Source: Cepaea nemoralis (Eukaryota > Mollusca > Gastropoda > Stylommatophora > Helicidae). Taken from it: DNA of 64,000 nucleotides. This document shows, in pieces, positions 21,701 through 31,210 of the stretch (its first letter is position 1; every line of letters starts with the position of its first letter). The translations under genes were made by a program, and so were the position numbers. The stretch covers positions 607,501-671,500 of the forward strand of contig JACEFZ010017448.1 of NCBI GenBank assembly GCA_014155875.1, given 5' to 3'. A model generated the notes under the pieces. That model did no database searches. It was given only the letters and a program-made list of their open reading frames with translations, and was not told the DNA's origin.

Positions 21701-21805
21701 TGCGATGGTGGGCGACACCAGAGCCAAGTCAATGATGCTGTCAGAGTCACCTGGTCGAGTGGCTATTCTAGTGACCTTCCCATCATTCAGACAGATTAGG
21801 GCAGC
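18794..21805 (-). mobile_element. LINE family A (RNase H-containing), 5'-truncated
   Basis: About 3.0 kb on the minus strand, 5' end at 21805, 3' end at 18794. Its tail is (ACTGATA)n, identical in type to the copy at 7439-8590. Target duplications TCTTCCGCATA lie at 18783-18793 and 21806-21816. The 5' truncation falls inside the endonuclease domain. Domain order EN (C-terminal part), RT, RNase H, C-terminal Cys motif fits the I/Jockey side of LINEs; the clade is not fixed. Confidence 0.85.
18823..21790 (-). pseudogene. Endonuclease/reverse transcriptase/RNase H polyprotein (LINE A ORF2)
   Basis: Minus-strand pieces in order. 21790-21344: endonuclease end (DSIIDLALVSP, GYHDSDHYPCVILIE). 21319-20585: RT fingers (SPNTAPDPDGIRYGDLL, WLHSYLLPLPKPNKDHSK). 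20565-20263: RT palm (CPGLPQGSPLSPVLFNVYT). The catalytic FVDDILVY box follows at about 20340-20310. 20320-19265: thumb and RNase H (YTDGS, MEVMAVTQAF), ending at VCTK. 19260-18823: RNase H end (GHAGVERNEPADKLA). Breaks include a stop or frameshift near 20640, one near 20350, and a 2-base loss in the GTGTGTGT run at about 19272-19280 that turns VCVLSDS into VCTK-stop. Not functional. Confidence 0.85.
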
Positions 21806-21864
21806 TCTTCCGCATAGTGGCAGGCGATGAGTCATGGTGTCACCACTTTGAGCCGAGCAGCAAA

Positions 21865-21866
<2 letters not shown>

Positions 21867-21954
<88 letters not shown>
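21867..21954 (+). repeat. (GA)n microsatellite inside mariner transposase
   Basis: About 44 GA units lie between PSSK and the ATGCAATGGAAGCATGC segment. Copy 2 at 44.99 kb has only AAAGAGAGAGCATGC at the same place, so the array grew from a GAGAGA seed within the transposase sequence. Confidence 0.9.
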
Positions 21955-21955
<1 letters not shown>

Positions 21956-22602
21956 ATGCAATGGAAGCATGCTGGATCACCAAAAACCCAAAAAATTAAG
22001 TTACAGGTTTCCGTTGGTCAGGTTATGCTGAGCGAATTTTTTGACCATGAAGGGCTATTGTTGGCCGACTTTAAAGAACCTGGTGTCAACATCAACTCTA
22101 CCCACTACTTGCAAACACTAGACAAGCTACAAACAACCATCAAGAATAAACGACCCCTCATGCTTTCTCGCGGTGTGATTTTGTTGCACGATAATGCTTG
22201 TCCGCATGTCGCAAAGATTGTGCAGGAAGCATTAGCAAGGAAGAAGTGGCAAATTCTGCAACATCCAGCCTATAATCATGATTTATCACCATGTGATTTT
22301 CATTTGTTCGGACCTCTAAAACAATCTCTCAAGAGGCAACGATTTCACACAGATGCAGACGTAATGAACGCGGTAAACACGTGGTTCAGTGAGCAACCAC
22401 AATCCTTTTTTCTGCGGACAGCATTCGCCGCCTACCTAACCAATGGGTTGCTTGCCTGAATGCCTACGGCGACTTCTTCTAAACAACGCATGATGCATAA
22501 ATCATTCAAAATGAATGCTTTGTTTATTTCTACCACACCTGTTAATGTTTCTTTCTTGCTTTTGTAATAAGGCCATTGGAACGGGTTTCAAATGAACGTC
22601 CC

Positions 22603-22680
22603 TAACATAAATGTATTGCTGATCGTCTTCCGTGCCTCTCTGTGTTATATATAAGAGTGTTGCTGGTCGTCTTCCCAATC
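22603..22680 (+). repeat. Minisatellite of about 45 bp (GCTGGTCGTCTTCC type)
   Basis: Two units of the form GCTGATCGTCTTCCGTGCCT...TGTTATATATAA. The same unit recurs at about 27565-27670. Confidence 0.7.
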
Positions 22681-24894
22681 CAATCCAATCCAATTTTTGG
22701 TACGGGTACCCCCTTTCAGCCTTCGAGTTTTCGACTTGGCTATGTAGGGGTGTTTATGGTGTAGCTTGTAGTTTGTCTTTCGTACTTTGGGCTGCTTGTT
22801 GTCAGTTTTCCAGCTTCTGATGGTTATATTGCGTTCTTTACTTTCTTGGTGAGGTTTTTCATGTCTGGACAGAGTCCCGCACTTGGTGAGGCCCAGAGTA
22901 ATTGTGGTTCCACGCCGTCTTATGTGCTGTTTCCTTGAGGGAGCTTTACCAGTTGTCGACTCTCCAGGGTTCCTCCTATTATCCCTTCGTGGGTTGCCTT
23001 CGAATTTTTTCGGTGTTTGCAAATCGGATCTTGGTGGTGAGCGATATCGTCCTTCCTCTGTTGCTTCTTCTTCTGTCTGTGTTCTTGCATCTTTTGGTTC
23101 GAGTGTAGCTGCCTGGGTACTGAGCAGTGCTAATATCTCTTGTAGAGTATCTGATGTCCTTTCTTTCATATCTTGTATTTTTGATTGTTCTTCATTCTCA
23201 GCTATTATAGCAGCTATTCGAGCGATATCGTGCTCTATCTTCTGTTGAACTCGCTTCATTTCGTCCAGGATGCCCTGAAAGGCCGTCATCTGTGTTTCCT
23301 GCGTTTTGTCTTTTTCTTCTTCCATGCTTGATAGTGTTTCCACCTTGTCGTGCTGGGGGAGCTTGAGTTTCTCAATGACCCCGAGAGCTATGCCGGTGGT
23401 AGCGTAGCTACCAGTAGGGCCTCCCAAGCCGGACAGGTCAAAGGGTAGAGAACAGGCAAAGAGAAACACCCTGGTCCTCCAGGTTGGGGGTTGAAGCTTG
23501 GGGTTAACATCCCCACCTTTGTAAAAACTATTTTTGTTATGAAACAGATACATAAGCCTCGATTTCGTTGTATCTGCAGCACAGAACCCCAATGGCTAGG
23601 AACGCTAAAGAAGAAGAAGAAGATGCTTGATAGCCTTTCTTCTGTCTCAGTCTTTATAGCAGCCATTCGAGCGACATCCTGCTCAATCTTCTGCTGAACT
23701 TGCATCGTTTCGTCCAGGATACGCTGAGGGGCTGCTATCTGAGTCTTTTGCGTCTTTTCTTTTTCTTCCTCCATGCTGTTGAAATTTGATCGCAGGTCCT
23801 TCAGTTGGCCTTCAAGTTGCGCTTTGTCGCTTTTTGTGAGTCGATTGGTGGCCTCGTGCTGCATCCTAGCCTCTTTATAGTGTAGGTTAGTTTTGATGGC
23901 GATCCTCATAGCTTCCTTGCTGTCTTGGTGGCAGGGGCAGCCGAGGTATCTGGCTCCGTGGTTGCCAAGGCAGTCGGCGCATTTTCTGTTAGTGTTAGGC
24001 CTCCTGAATTCCTTGTCGATCTTTGCATGCTGGCACTGACTGTATTGATGAGGTTCTGAGCATTATCTGCATACCTCCACCTCAATTTCGCAGGTGTCAC
24101 GGGTGTCACTTCTGGCACTTAGAGCACTGCAACAATCTCGGTACGTAGTGCTCTGGAACTTGATCTCTCCTGTCCCATCTGATGTATTGAGGGATCACTC
24201 TGTCCTCCGATGTTACTATGACGACTGTGGAGTGGATGTTGTTCTTTCCGATGATCCTCTCGGCACTGGTGATATTGAGTTTCTTGTTCTCCCTTGTCAG
24301 CATCTCCCTGATCTGGTCGTTGGTGAGATGGGTCTTGACTCGTCTGATGACCCATCGTTTCATCATGTGTGTCGGGTGGGTAGTACTGTGATACCGTGAT
24401 GGAGCTTGATGTCGGCCTTCTCTCCTTGTGCGATTTTCTGCATAAGTGCTGTGGTCTTTGTGTTTTGTTGATGGAGACCACTACTCCATCAGGTGCTTTG
24501 CTTAGCTGGTAGATGCTGTTTCATCTCAGCTCGTTTTCCAGCAGTCTCCTGGTGGTTTGTTTTGTTAGTGGAAATTTCTGGCTCTTCTGGTTGCAGTCCT
24601 TATAAGCACTTTTTATTTGGTCTTTTTGCCTCCTTTTTTGTGTATAGCCCGTTGTAGAGGCTTTTCGATGTTTTCACTTTCTTCCTTTTGTCTTTGTTCT
24701 CTTTCGAGTATGAGTTTTTGTTGCCATTCGATCTCTTCCTCCGTGGTCAGCCATGGGACGATTTCTCCGTTATGTATATAGTATGCCAATGGGTGTACGT
24801 CATCCGTGTTTAAGTCTGGGCATTCTTTATAGGTACAGTAGGGCATTGGTTTTCCCTTGTGTTTCTTGTAATTCTTTTCATTTTCTTCCATGCA
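22645..24894 (-). pseudogene. LINE ORF1 (RNA-binding, zinc knuckles, coiled coil), broken
   Basis: Minus-strand order. 24894-24613: acidic N-terminus (MEENEKNYKKHKGKPMPYC, then charged EEEIEWQQKLILEREQRQKE). 24366-24106: Gag-like domain (VIRRVKTHLTNDQIREMLTR, then IPQYIRWDRRDQVPEHYVPR). Then CCHC-type knuckles (LQCSKCQK at 24120; a C-rich block at about 24000-23930 whose frame is shifted). 23909-23640: coiled coil (SMEEEKEKTQKTQ). Then a foreign 290-bp insert, and a second copy of the coiled-coil segment (SMEEEKDKTQETQMTAFQ, 23330-23100) and a basic tail. ORF1 proteins bind LINE RNA in retrotransposition particles. Several frameshifts; inactive. Confidence 0.6.
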
Positions 24895-24905
24895 GATAAT
24901 AGACA
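22681..24905 (-). mobile_element. ORF1-only LINE copy
   Basis: Minus-strand LINE whose ORF1 is followed directly by a tail of (TTGGA)n (TTGGATTGGATTGGATTGG at 22681-22699 in reverse), with no ORF2. It starts abruptly at 24905, where LINE B sequence ends. The layout resembles HAL1-type half-LINEs or a deletion product. A moderately diverged partner ORF1 lies at 17165-18130. Confidence 0.5.
23335..23635 (+). repeat. Dispersed repeat inserted in LINE ORF1
   Basis: CCACCTTGTCG...CAATGACCCCGAGAGCTATG resembles 48935-49010 (CCACCTTGTCGCGGAGGGGT, CAATGACCCCAAGAGCTAAG). Both are bounded by low-complexity sequence: (AAG)n here and a long C-run there. Class unknown; it separates two similar coiled-coil segments. 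Confidence 0.55.
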
Positions 24906-26280
24906 TTGTAATTCTTCCTCAGAGCGGGTCCAACTGCAGCATCATCTGCGAAAAGCAACTCTCTGATCAGTACCCTCCTAATTTGGTCTTGGCCTTTAAT
25001 CTCCGAGCATTGTAGAGGCCGCCATCTGAGCGTGAGTGAATGCATATACCACCATCCTGATGATGAAAGGCATATTTCAGTAGAAGTGAAAAGTATATTC
25101 CAAAGAGGGTGGGAGCTAGTACACAACCTTGCCTAAATCCACTCTTGATTTCAAACTCTTCAGAAGTTGCACCATCAAACTTGAGTACACACTTCATGCC
25201 TGTGTGGAACTATTCCACAATGGACAGAAGAGTTGGTGGGCAGCCAATCTTCTTTAGTGCCTTGAACAGACCCTCACGACTGACCAAATCAAATGCCTTT
25301 GTGAGTCGATGAAGCAATAAACAGTGGTTGATTCTTTTCAAGGAATTTTTCTTGCATTTGTCGCAATGAGAATATCACATCAATGGTAGACCGGTTCTGT
25401 CGAAAGCCACACTGTTATTCGGGGTAGACTTGATCTCCTAGGACTTGAAGTCTGCGCAGAACAATTCTGGCAAATACTTTTCCAACAATACACAGAAGTG
25501 AGATACCCCTATAGTTGTTGCAGTCTCTCCGATCGCCCTTGTTCTTGTACAGTGTTATGATGCTTGAATCTTTGAAATCCTGTGGAACTTGTCCTTCTCG
25601 CCAGCATAGCTCTATTAGCTGGTGGATCTGTAGACTGAGTGTGTCTTGCCCACTCCTGATAACCTCTATTGGAATCCCATCTTTACCTGGGGCCTTGCCA
25701 GATGCAAGTTTATTTATAGCACACTTAACTTCTGTTATGGTGGGAAGTGTGTCCTGGTGGTCAAGTGTTGGTAGAGCCTCTATGGCGTTGAGGGCATCAT
25801 CCGTTAGTTTGGTCTCACTTGAGTAAAGCTCCAAATAGTGCTCTACCCATCTGTTCATCTGCTGTTTCTTATCAGTTATGATTTCTCCAGTCAAGGTTTT
25901 CAGTGGTTAACTTCTTTTGATCATTGGACCACAGGCTTTCTTTATTCCTTCATACATGCTTCTGATGTTTCCCTTATCACTTGCGATTTGAATGGACTCA
26001 CATAACTTGATCCAATAGTCATTTGCGGACTGCCTGGCAGCCTTTTGCACATCCTTCTTAGCTTGCTTCAGCTCACTCCGAGTGTTACGCGTTGGTCTTT
26101 CCTTGTTTCTTAAGGGAGCTATCTTCTTCTTATCAATCAAGGGCTGCAGAGTCTGGCTGTTCGCCACAAAACAGTCCTACCTCTGATGGTCCACAGTCCC
26201 GTAAATCCCTACGGCAGTTTTATAAAGAGTTTCCTTAAGTTGACCCCACTTTTCATTTACTGTACAATTTTCTGATGTAT
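24905..26280 (-). mobile_element. LINE family B, inverted segment (RT N-terminal and palm part)
   Basis: Minus-strand reading from 26280: linker (QTLQPLIDKKKIAPLRNKER, 26167-25907), RT start (MTGEIITDKKQQMNRWVEHY, ASGKAPGKDGIPIEVI, NNYRGISLLCIVGKVFARIV), then RT palm (SGFRQGCVLAPTLFGIYFSL) and LLFADDAAV (catalytic). It ends at 24905, just past the FADD box. Frame breaks at about 25413 and 25330-25200. It faces the plus-strand half at 26283. Confidence 0.85.
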
Positions 26281-26282
26281 CA

Positions 26283-27450
26283 GTGAAAGCGTCTTCAAGT
26301 TGCGTCTTCAAGAGTGGAGTTAAGCAAGGTTGTGTACTAACCCCCACCCTCTTTGGAATATACTTCTCACTTCTACTGAAATATGCCTTTCGTGATCAGG
26401 ATGGTGGTATATACATCCACTCACGCTCAGATGGCGGCCTCTACAATGCTCAGAGATTGAAGGCCAAGACCAAAATTAGGAGGGTACTGATCAGAGAGTT
26501 GCTTTTTGCAGATGATGCTGCAGTTACGACCCACTCTGAGGAAGAATTATAATGTCTACTATCTGCATTCTCCAATGCTTGTTCTGAATTTGGTTTAACA
26601 ATTAGCAAAAAGAAGACACAGATTATGTCACAAGGTGCACATGGGGTACCATCAATCTTTATTGACGACGCCGAACTAGAGGTGGTAGACCATTTTACAC
26701 ATCTAGGATCAGCGGTAAATAGCCAATTATCCCTATATCAGGAGATCAACATCCGGATTGGTAAGGCAGCAACAACAATGAACAGGTTAAGAAAAAGAGT
26801 CTGGGAGAACAAGTAGCTTACTGCCAAAACAAAAGTCCTTGTCTATCAAGCCTGTGTCCTTAGTACTCTTTTTTATGGCAGTGAAACCTGGACAACTTAC
26901 TCACACTAAGAGAAACGTTTAAACAGCTTTCATATGGGGTGTCTGCGAAGAATTCTTGGTATTAAGCGGCAAGACAAAATCACAAATACTGAAGTATTGG
27001 AAAGATCAGGTTGTGTGACGGTTTATTCCATGCTCAGTCTTCGTAGACTTAGATGGATAGGAGATCTTAGGAGGATGGATGATGGTAGAATACCAAAGGA
27101 CATCTTTTTTGGTGAATTACAGATTGGTAAGAGATCTCAGGGTCGGCCTCTACTACGATACAAAGATGTGTGTAAGCGGGACATGATTGATACAGGCATT
27201 GATAATGCACATTGGAAGCACGTCGCCGCTGAATGTGTTGCATGGAGGGCAAGCATCAGAAATGGAATAAAGACAAAGGAGAACATTATTGCAGATAAGT
27301 CATACACCAAGCGTGTGAGACGTAAGATTGTGCATGATGGTGGAAATGACCACGTGTTCACGTGCACTCACTGTGAACGAACATTTACTGCGCGAATTGG
27401 CCTTGTCAGTCACATTCTGGGTAATAGTTATTATGCCTTTTTTAATTTGC
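26283..27450 (+). mobile_element. LINE family B, sense segment (RT palm to 3' end)
   Basis: Starts at the RT palm (SGVKQGCVLTPTLFGIYFSL), then ELLFADDAAVTTHSEEEL, the thumb (DHFTHLGSAVNSQLS), RLRRILGIKRQDKI-type tail (GCLRRILGIKRQDKITNTEV) and RPLLRYKDVCKRDM. It ends with a C2H2-like zinc finger (CTHCERTFTARIGLVSH). Stops at about 26552, 26816 and 26910. It shares about 260 bp at roughly 90% identity with the inverted partner at 24905-25165. A second 3' end of this family is at 34.32-34.59 kb. Confidence 0.85.
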
Positions 27451-27474
27451 CAATGAATTATATATATGCGCGCG

Positions 27475-27475
<1 letters not shown>

Positions 27476-27532
<57 letters not shown>

Positions 27533-27670
27533 GTGTTTCTCTGTGTGTGTGTGTGTGTGTTGTGTGTGTTGCTGGTTGTCTTCCGTGCCGCTCTGTGCTA
27601 TATATAAATGTATGGCTGGTAGTCTTCCGTGCCTCTCTGTGTTATATATAAATGTGTTGCTGTTCATCTT
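27476..27670 (+). repeat. (GT)n and minisatellite of about 45 bp
   Basis: (GT)n with internal GCGCGC to about 27560, followed by two to three units of GTCTTCCGTGCC...TATATATAAATG, the repeat also found at 22603-22680. Confidence 0.85.
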
Positions 27671-27729
27671 CGGTGCAGTTCCGTCAACTAATTCAGCATG
27701 TTAGAAGAACGAGGGTAATGTTTAAACCG

Positions 27730-27875
27730 CGTGTCTTCCACGATTCTGGACACCGTCATTCCGTTCACGAGTGTAGTTTTCTCAAAGACCCCTGTGGGTC
27801 GCCCCTAAGCCACCGAGTTCGTACTTTGTTATACGCTTTCGGCAGTCCTTGTGGATAAAACAAGGTGCAATGAAG
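27730..27875 (+). mobile_element. SINE family B relic
   Basis: TCCGTTCACGAGTGTAGTTT, then CTCAAAGACCCCTGTGGGTCG and CGAGTTCGTACTTTG, then GGATAAAACAAGGTGCAATG, parallel the body of the SINE at 8726. The tRNA-like head is lost or unrecognisable. Confidence 0.6.
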
Positions 27876-28009
27876 TCAATCATTAGCCTGTAAACATCTT
27901 TTAGGCAAGTTATTATAATTCAAATGTGACAGTAAAAACAAAAGTCAGTACAAGACCCGTTTACACGCACTCAGGCACATTTGACATATGGTACGGCACC
28001 CATCGTTTA

Positions 28010-28150
28010 AGACCAATCGGCACTCGGTGGATGATGCGGTTAGTATCTCGACGGCCGACTTTACCTCCCAAGACACTTCCTGATACCCATTTTAGCTCGC
28101 TTTGACCTGGGTCAGTTTTACAAATCTGCCTAAACATGACATTAGCAGGT
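28010..28150 (-). mobile_element. Short interspersed repeat, family C, relic
   Basis: CCTGATACCCATTTTAGCTC and GACCTGGGTCAGTTTTACAA resemble 47.38-47.44 kb (CCTGGTATCCATTTTAGGCT) and, more weakly, 33.90-33.96 kb. The 28151-28680 stretch shows nothing recognisable. Confidence 0.5.
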
Positions 28151-28689
28151 TTTAAATGTCAGTTTAATGCCAATGTTTGGCTGTGGTGTTTATGTTGTTT
28201 ACAATACATGCTTAACCTGCAGATGTTACCCCATTATTCCATGAGTATAGTCATTGTGACATGCATGTGAATTAATGTCAAAATTATTACTTTTTTGTTC
28301 CATTGGTTGTAGTGGCGTTGGATGTAGAAAATTGTGTTAACAAGTTATTCAGTGTGACCGCATTGAATGCGAGACTAAATGGCGCAGTTTAATGTACACG
28401 CTTCGTAATATAGCCTTTAATAATACAGGAGAGTTTGAGAAATGTCACCACGATTTCATCACACGTCGAAAGGGTAATCCTAACTGCCCCTCATCGATGA
28501 GAAAATTTAACATGGTACATGTCATTTGCGGGATGTTGCGATCAAGCCTCGGTTGATTGTTTAGGCAATTTTACGTTCAGCTCGCCCTTAAACTTCCTGT
28601 GCTCTGGTGGTGGGTTAGGGGGTTTCAATCCCTATATCAACATGAAGTTGGACTTAAAAATTAACTTCTTGTTCAGATGGCAGTGGCAA

Positions 28690-28930
28690 ACTCATCATCA
28701 TAATCGGCCATGCCGATAAGCGTGGGGTGTCATTTTTCATCATCTCACACGACCACTAGAGTCGTGGATCAACTCTGTGTTCTTTTCTTTTCACGACCAT
28801 ACCGTATGGCCAAACCATCCAGATAATTACTTCTCTGCCTTCCTCTTGTTCTTGACCCCCTAAATCTTGCCAGTTGTCGCCAAGTTCTTAAATTTATTTC
28901 TTTTCATAACGTGTCCAAAACATAATGGCA
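28690..28930 (-). mobile_element. LINE family D 3' end
   Basis: CATCATCAT-type tail, then sequence whose minus-strand frames contain the family C-terminus: GATCCACGACTCTAGTGGTC (compare 3.80 kb) and TGTTTTGGACACGTTATGAA (FGHVMKR). It is 5'-truncated next to the (AGTT)n array. Confidence 0.65.
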
Positions 28931-28940
28931 ACTACTGAAC

Positions 28941-28969
28941 GTTAGTTAGTTAGTTAGTTAGTTAGTTAG

Positions 28970-29029
<60 letters not shown>
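28941..29029 (+). repeat. (AGTT)n microsatellite
   Basis: About 22 tetranucleotide units with one phase break at 28969. It directly adjoins the truncated 5' side of the LINE D relic. Confidence 0.95.
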
Positions 29030-29169
29030 CGCGGTTCCAACTTCACAGCAACGGGTCGTCTCCATTATGCTCCGTTCCTGTGCCAGTGAATATCACATAA
29101 AATGCTCTACACTGCCCCATGTGAAAAGTGGAACAGACTGGAGTCTCGACAACCAACAGCCTGCACAGG

Positions 29170-30460
29170 TACTCTATGCATAATGCCGCCGCCAGAATGT
29201 CAACACAAACGTCCTCCACAAAAAATGCAATTCATCTTCGATGGAAGTGGCAGTCCCTAGAAAACCAGCAGCCATACATGCACAAGGCAAAAGCAGTCCG
29301 TTTGCGACAAAGCCAGCTACACCATTTTTCTCGAACATCCAGTTCACGCTACAAACAACCGCGGACAGATGGTAAAAGCATGTCTCTGTGCATAATGCAG
29401 CCGCCAGAATGTCAACACAAAAGTCCTCCACGAAACAAACAGTTCATCTTTGATGAAAGCGGTAGTCATTTTCCCGTACGGATGTTTTTCTAGATGTTCA
29501 CCTACACAGTATAGATATTTCTAGATGTTGTTTGTGACAAAGTTTGCGACAAAGCCAGCTACACCATTTTTCTCGAACATCCAGTTCACGCTACAAACAA
29601 CCGCGGACAGATGGTAAAAGCATGTCTCTGTGCATAATGCAGCCGCCAGAATGTCAACACAAAAGTCCTCCACGAAACAAACAGTTCATCTTTGATGAAA
29701 GCGGTAGTCATTTTCCCGTACGGATGTTTTTCTAGATGTTCACCTACACAGTATAGATATTTCTAGATGTTGTTTGTTCCGTTTCTAGATATTTTCTGTC
29801 ATAGAGAAGTGGCAACCCTCCTCCACCTACGACATTGTTCCAACATGCAGCTCTCAATTCACGCCACAAACAACCGCGGACAGATAGTAAAAGCACCTCA
29901 CTGTATAAAATGCTGTCAGAGAGTAAAAGCATTTACTGTACATAATGCTGTCGCCAGAATGCCAACACAAAAGTCCTGCACGAAAAATACAGTTCATCTT
30001 TGATGGAAGCGGCAGTCATTTTTCCATCTGGATGTTTTCGAGATGTTCACCTACAAGTTTAGATATTTCTAGATATTGTTTGTTCCGTTTCTAGATTTTT
30101 TTTTTTTAGCCATCTACGCCATTTTCTCCGAACATGCAGTTCACGCCACAAACAACCTCGGACAGATATAAAAACAGTTTAATGTACATATTGCAGTCGC
30201 CAGAATGCCAACACAAAAGTCCTCCACAAAATTACAGTTCATTGTCCATGGAAGCGGCAGTCACTAGAAGACCAGCAGCTACACATTTCTGCATAAGGCA
30301 AAAACCGGTCAATTCTGCGACAAAGCCAGCCGCCATTGCTCCGAACATGTAGTTCACGCTCCAAACAACCTCGGGCAGATGTAAAAGCATTTCACACGAA
30401 ATTCACAGCTCACAGTGTCGCGCTCAACTCAGTAGCAGGGCGACGGAACCATACACTTCC
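29170..30460 (+). repeat. Tandem satellite-like array, period about 210-310 bp
   Basis: The landmark CGCCAGAATG(T/C)CAACACAAA recurs at about 29190, 29404, 29646, 29955 and 30200, with shared GTTCACGC...CAAACAACCGCGGACAGAT blocks. The second and third units are an essentially exact 242-bp duplication (29301-29535 equals 29543-29777). Predicted frames simply repeat with the DNA. No terminal repeats or coding motifs seen. Confidence 0.85.
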
Positions 30461-30657
30461 AGTCCAACATGAGGAAAATGCAAATGCAAACGGTAGCCAC
30501 AAGCATAAACACTCCAGAGGCTTTAACCGTTTCAGTGCCTATCCTCCATGTTCGCGAACATAAACTGCCTAGAAAATTAACCTGGGTATTACAGTCCTGT
30601 ATTAGATCAGCAGTAACAACAGTGAAGAATACGACAGTCGAGAGTTAAGGGGTATAG

Positions 30658-30831
30658 ATGCTAGATAGACCAGAGGGAAGCAGAGGAAGAGGCCGATCAC
30701 GTAAACGATGGACGCAGGGAATAACAGAGTCCATAGGAATATCGATACATGAAGCCCATAAGCGGACACTCTCCCGCTGTTTATACTTCACCTCGACATC
30801 GCAAGGTACAAGAGGAACATGATGAGATGAG
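30658..30831 (+). pseudogene. LINE C-terminal relic
   Basis: Encodes RPEGSRGRGRSRKRWTQGI then TESIGISIHEAHKRTLSRC, the basic R-rich tail and W-containing segment that close many LINE ORF2 proteins, followed by a (GATGA)n tail. 30832-31210 shows nothing else recognisable. Confidence 0.5.
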
Positions 30832-31210
30832 ATGAGATGATGATAGATACCGACAATAATTTAGAATAAGACAGACATGAGTTAATCGTCATTTACGGTA
30901 GACATCGTCAACAACTCAGAATCGCACAGACACGGTTTCCCGAGTTCAGGAACACAGACAACTCACAACAAAACCAGATAGTGCTGCTCTATCCTCTGGG
31001 GGAACCGCCAGCTCTTAAAAAAATAGTGCGAGTAAACACGAACTGGACAACAAGACGACGTGTGGGAGTGAACACGCCTCCTGAAAAACTACCGGTGAAA
31101 GAAGAACGATAGGGAGGCGAAAACGGGAGAAAGTAAAACAGACTGGACAATGTGTTTCAGACTAGAGACAGGAGAGGTTGGAGTTTGAACCTAGGCTGAA
31201 TGATTTAGAA

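Larger units (their letters stand above)
18311..22459 (+). pseudogene. Mariner transposase, split and broken
   Basis: The N-terminal part starts MAGLIQNPSKEAKKAVIQF (HTH DNA-binding region; RPVDIHRRMQTAYG). It runs with premature stops at KD*ERMF, AK*FDV and CSQ*IPW up to the LINE insertion within FFFRI|VAGDESWCHHFEPSSK; the D of GDESW is the first catalytic residue. After the LINE come the GDESW block, a (GA)n expansion (21867-21954) and a frameshift. The frame at 21956-22459 then carries LLHDNACPHVA (second D) and HPAYNHDLSPCDFHLFGPLK (third D), giving the DD34D-type core of mariner. Inactive. Confidence 0.85.
18178..22602 (+). mobile_element. Mariner-like transposon, copy 1, interrupted by a LINE
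   Basis: Mariner sequence occupies about 18178-18793 and 21806-22602, about 1.4 kb without the LINE. The right TIR read in reverse, GGGACGTTCATTTGAAACCC, matches the left end of copy 2 at 44395 (GGGGCTCATTTGAAATCC). The left end here is diverged (GGAATTGGAAATCCGTTCG). The LINE at 18794-21805 is bounded by 11-bp repeats of TCTTCCGCATA. Copy 2 shows the unoccupied site. Confidence 0.85.

Noticed and set aside
29128..29735. Similar frames of 121 and 63 codons as a gene family
   Set aside because: They are identical because the DNA is an exact tandem duplication; no domain.
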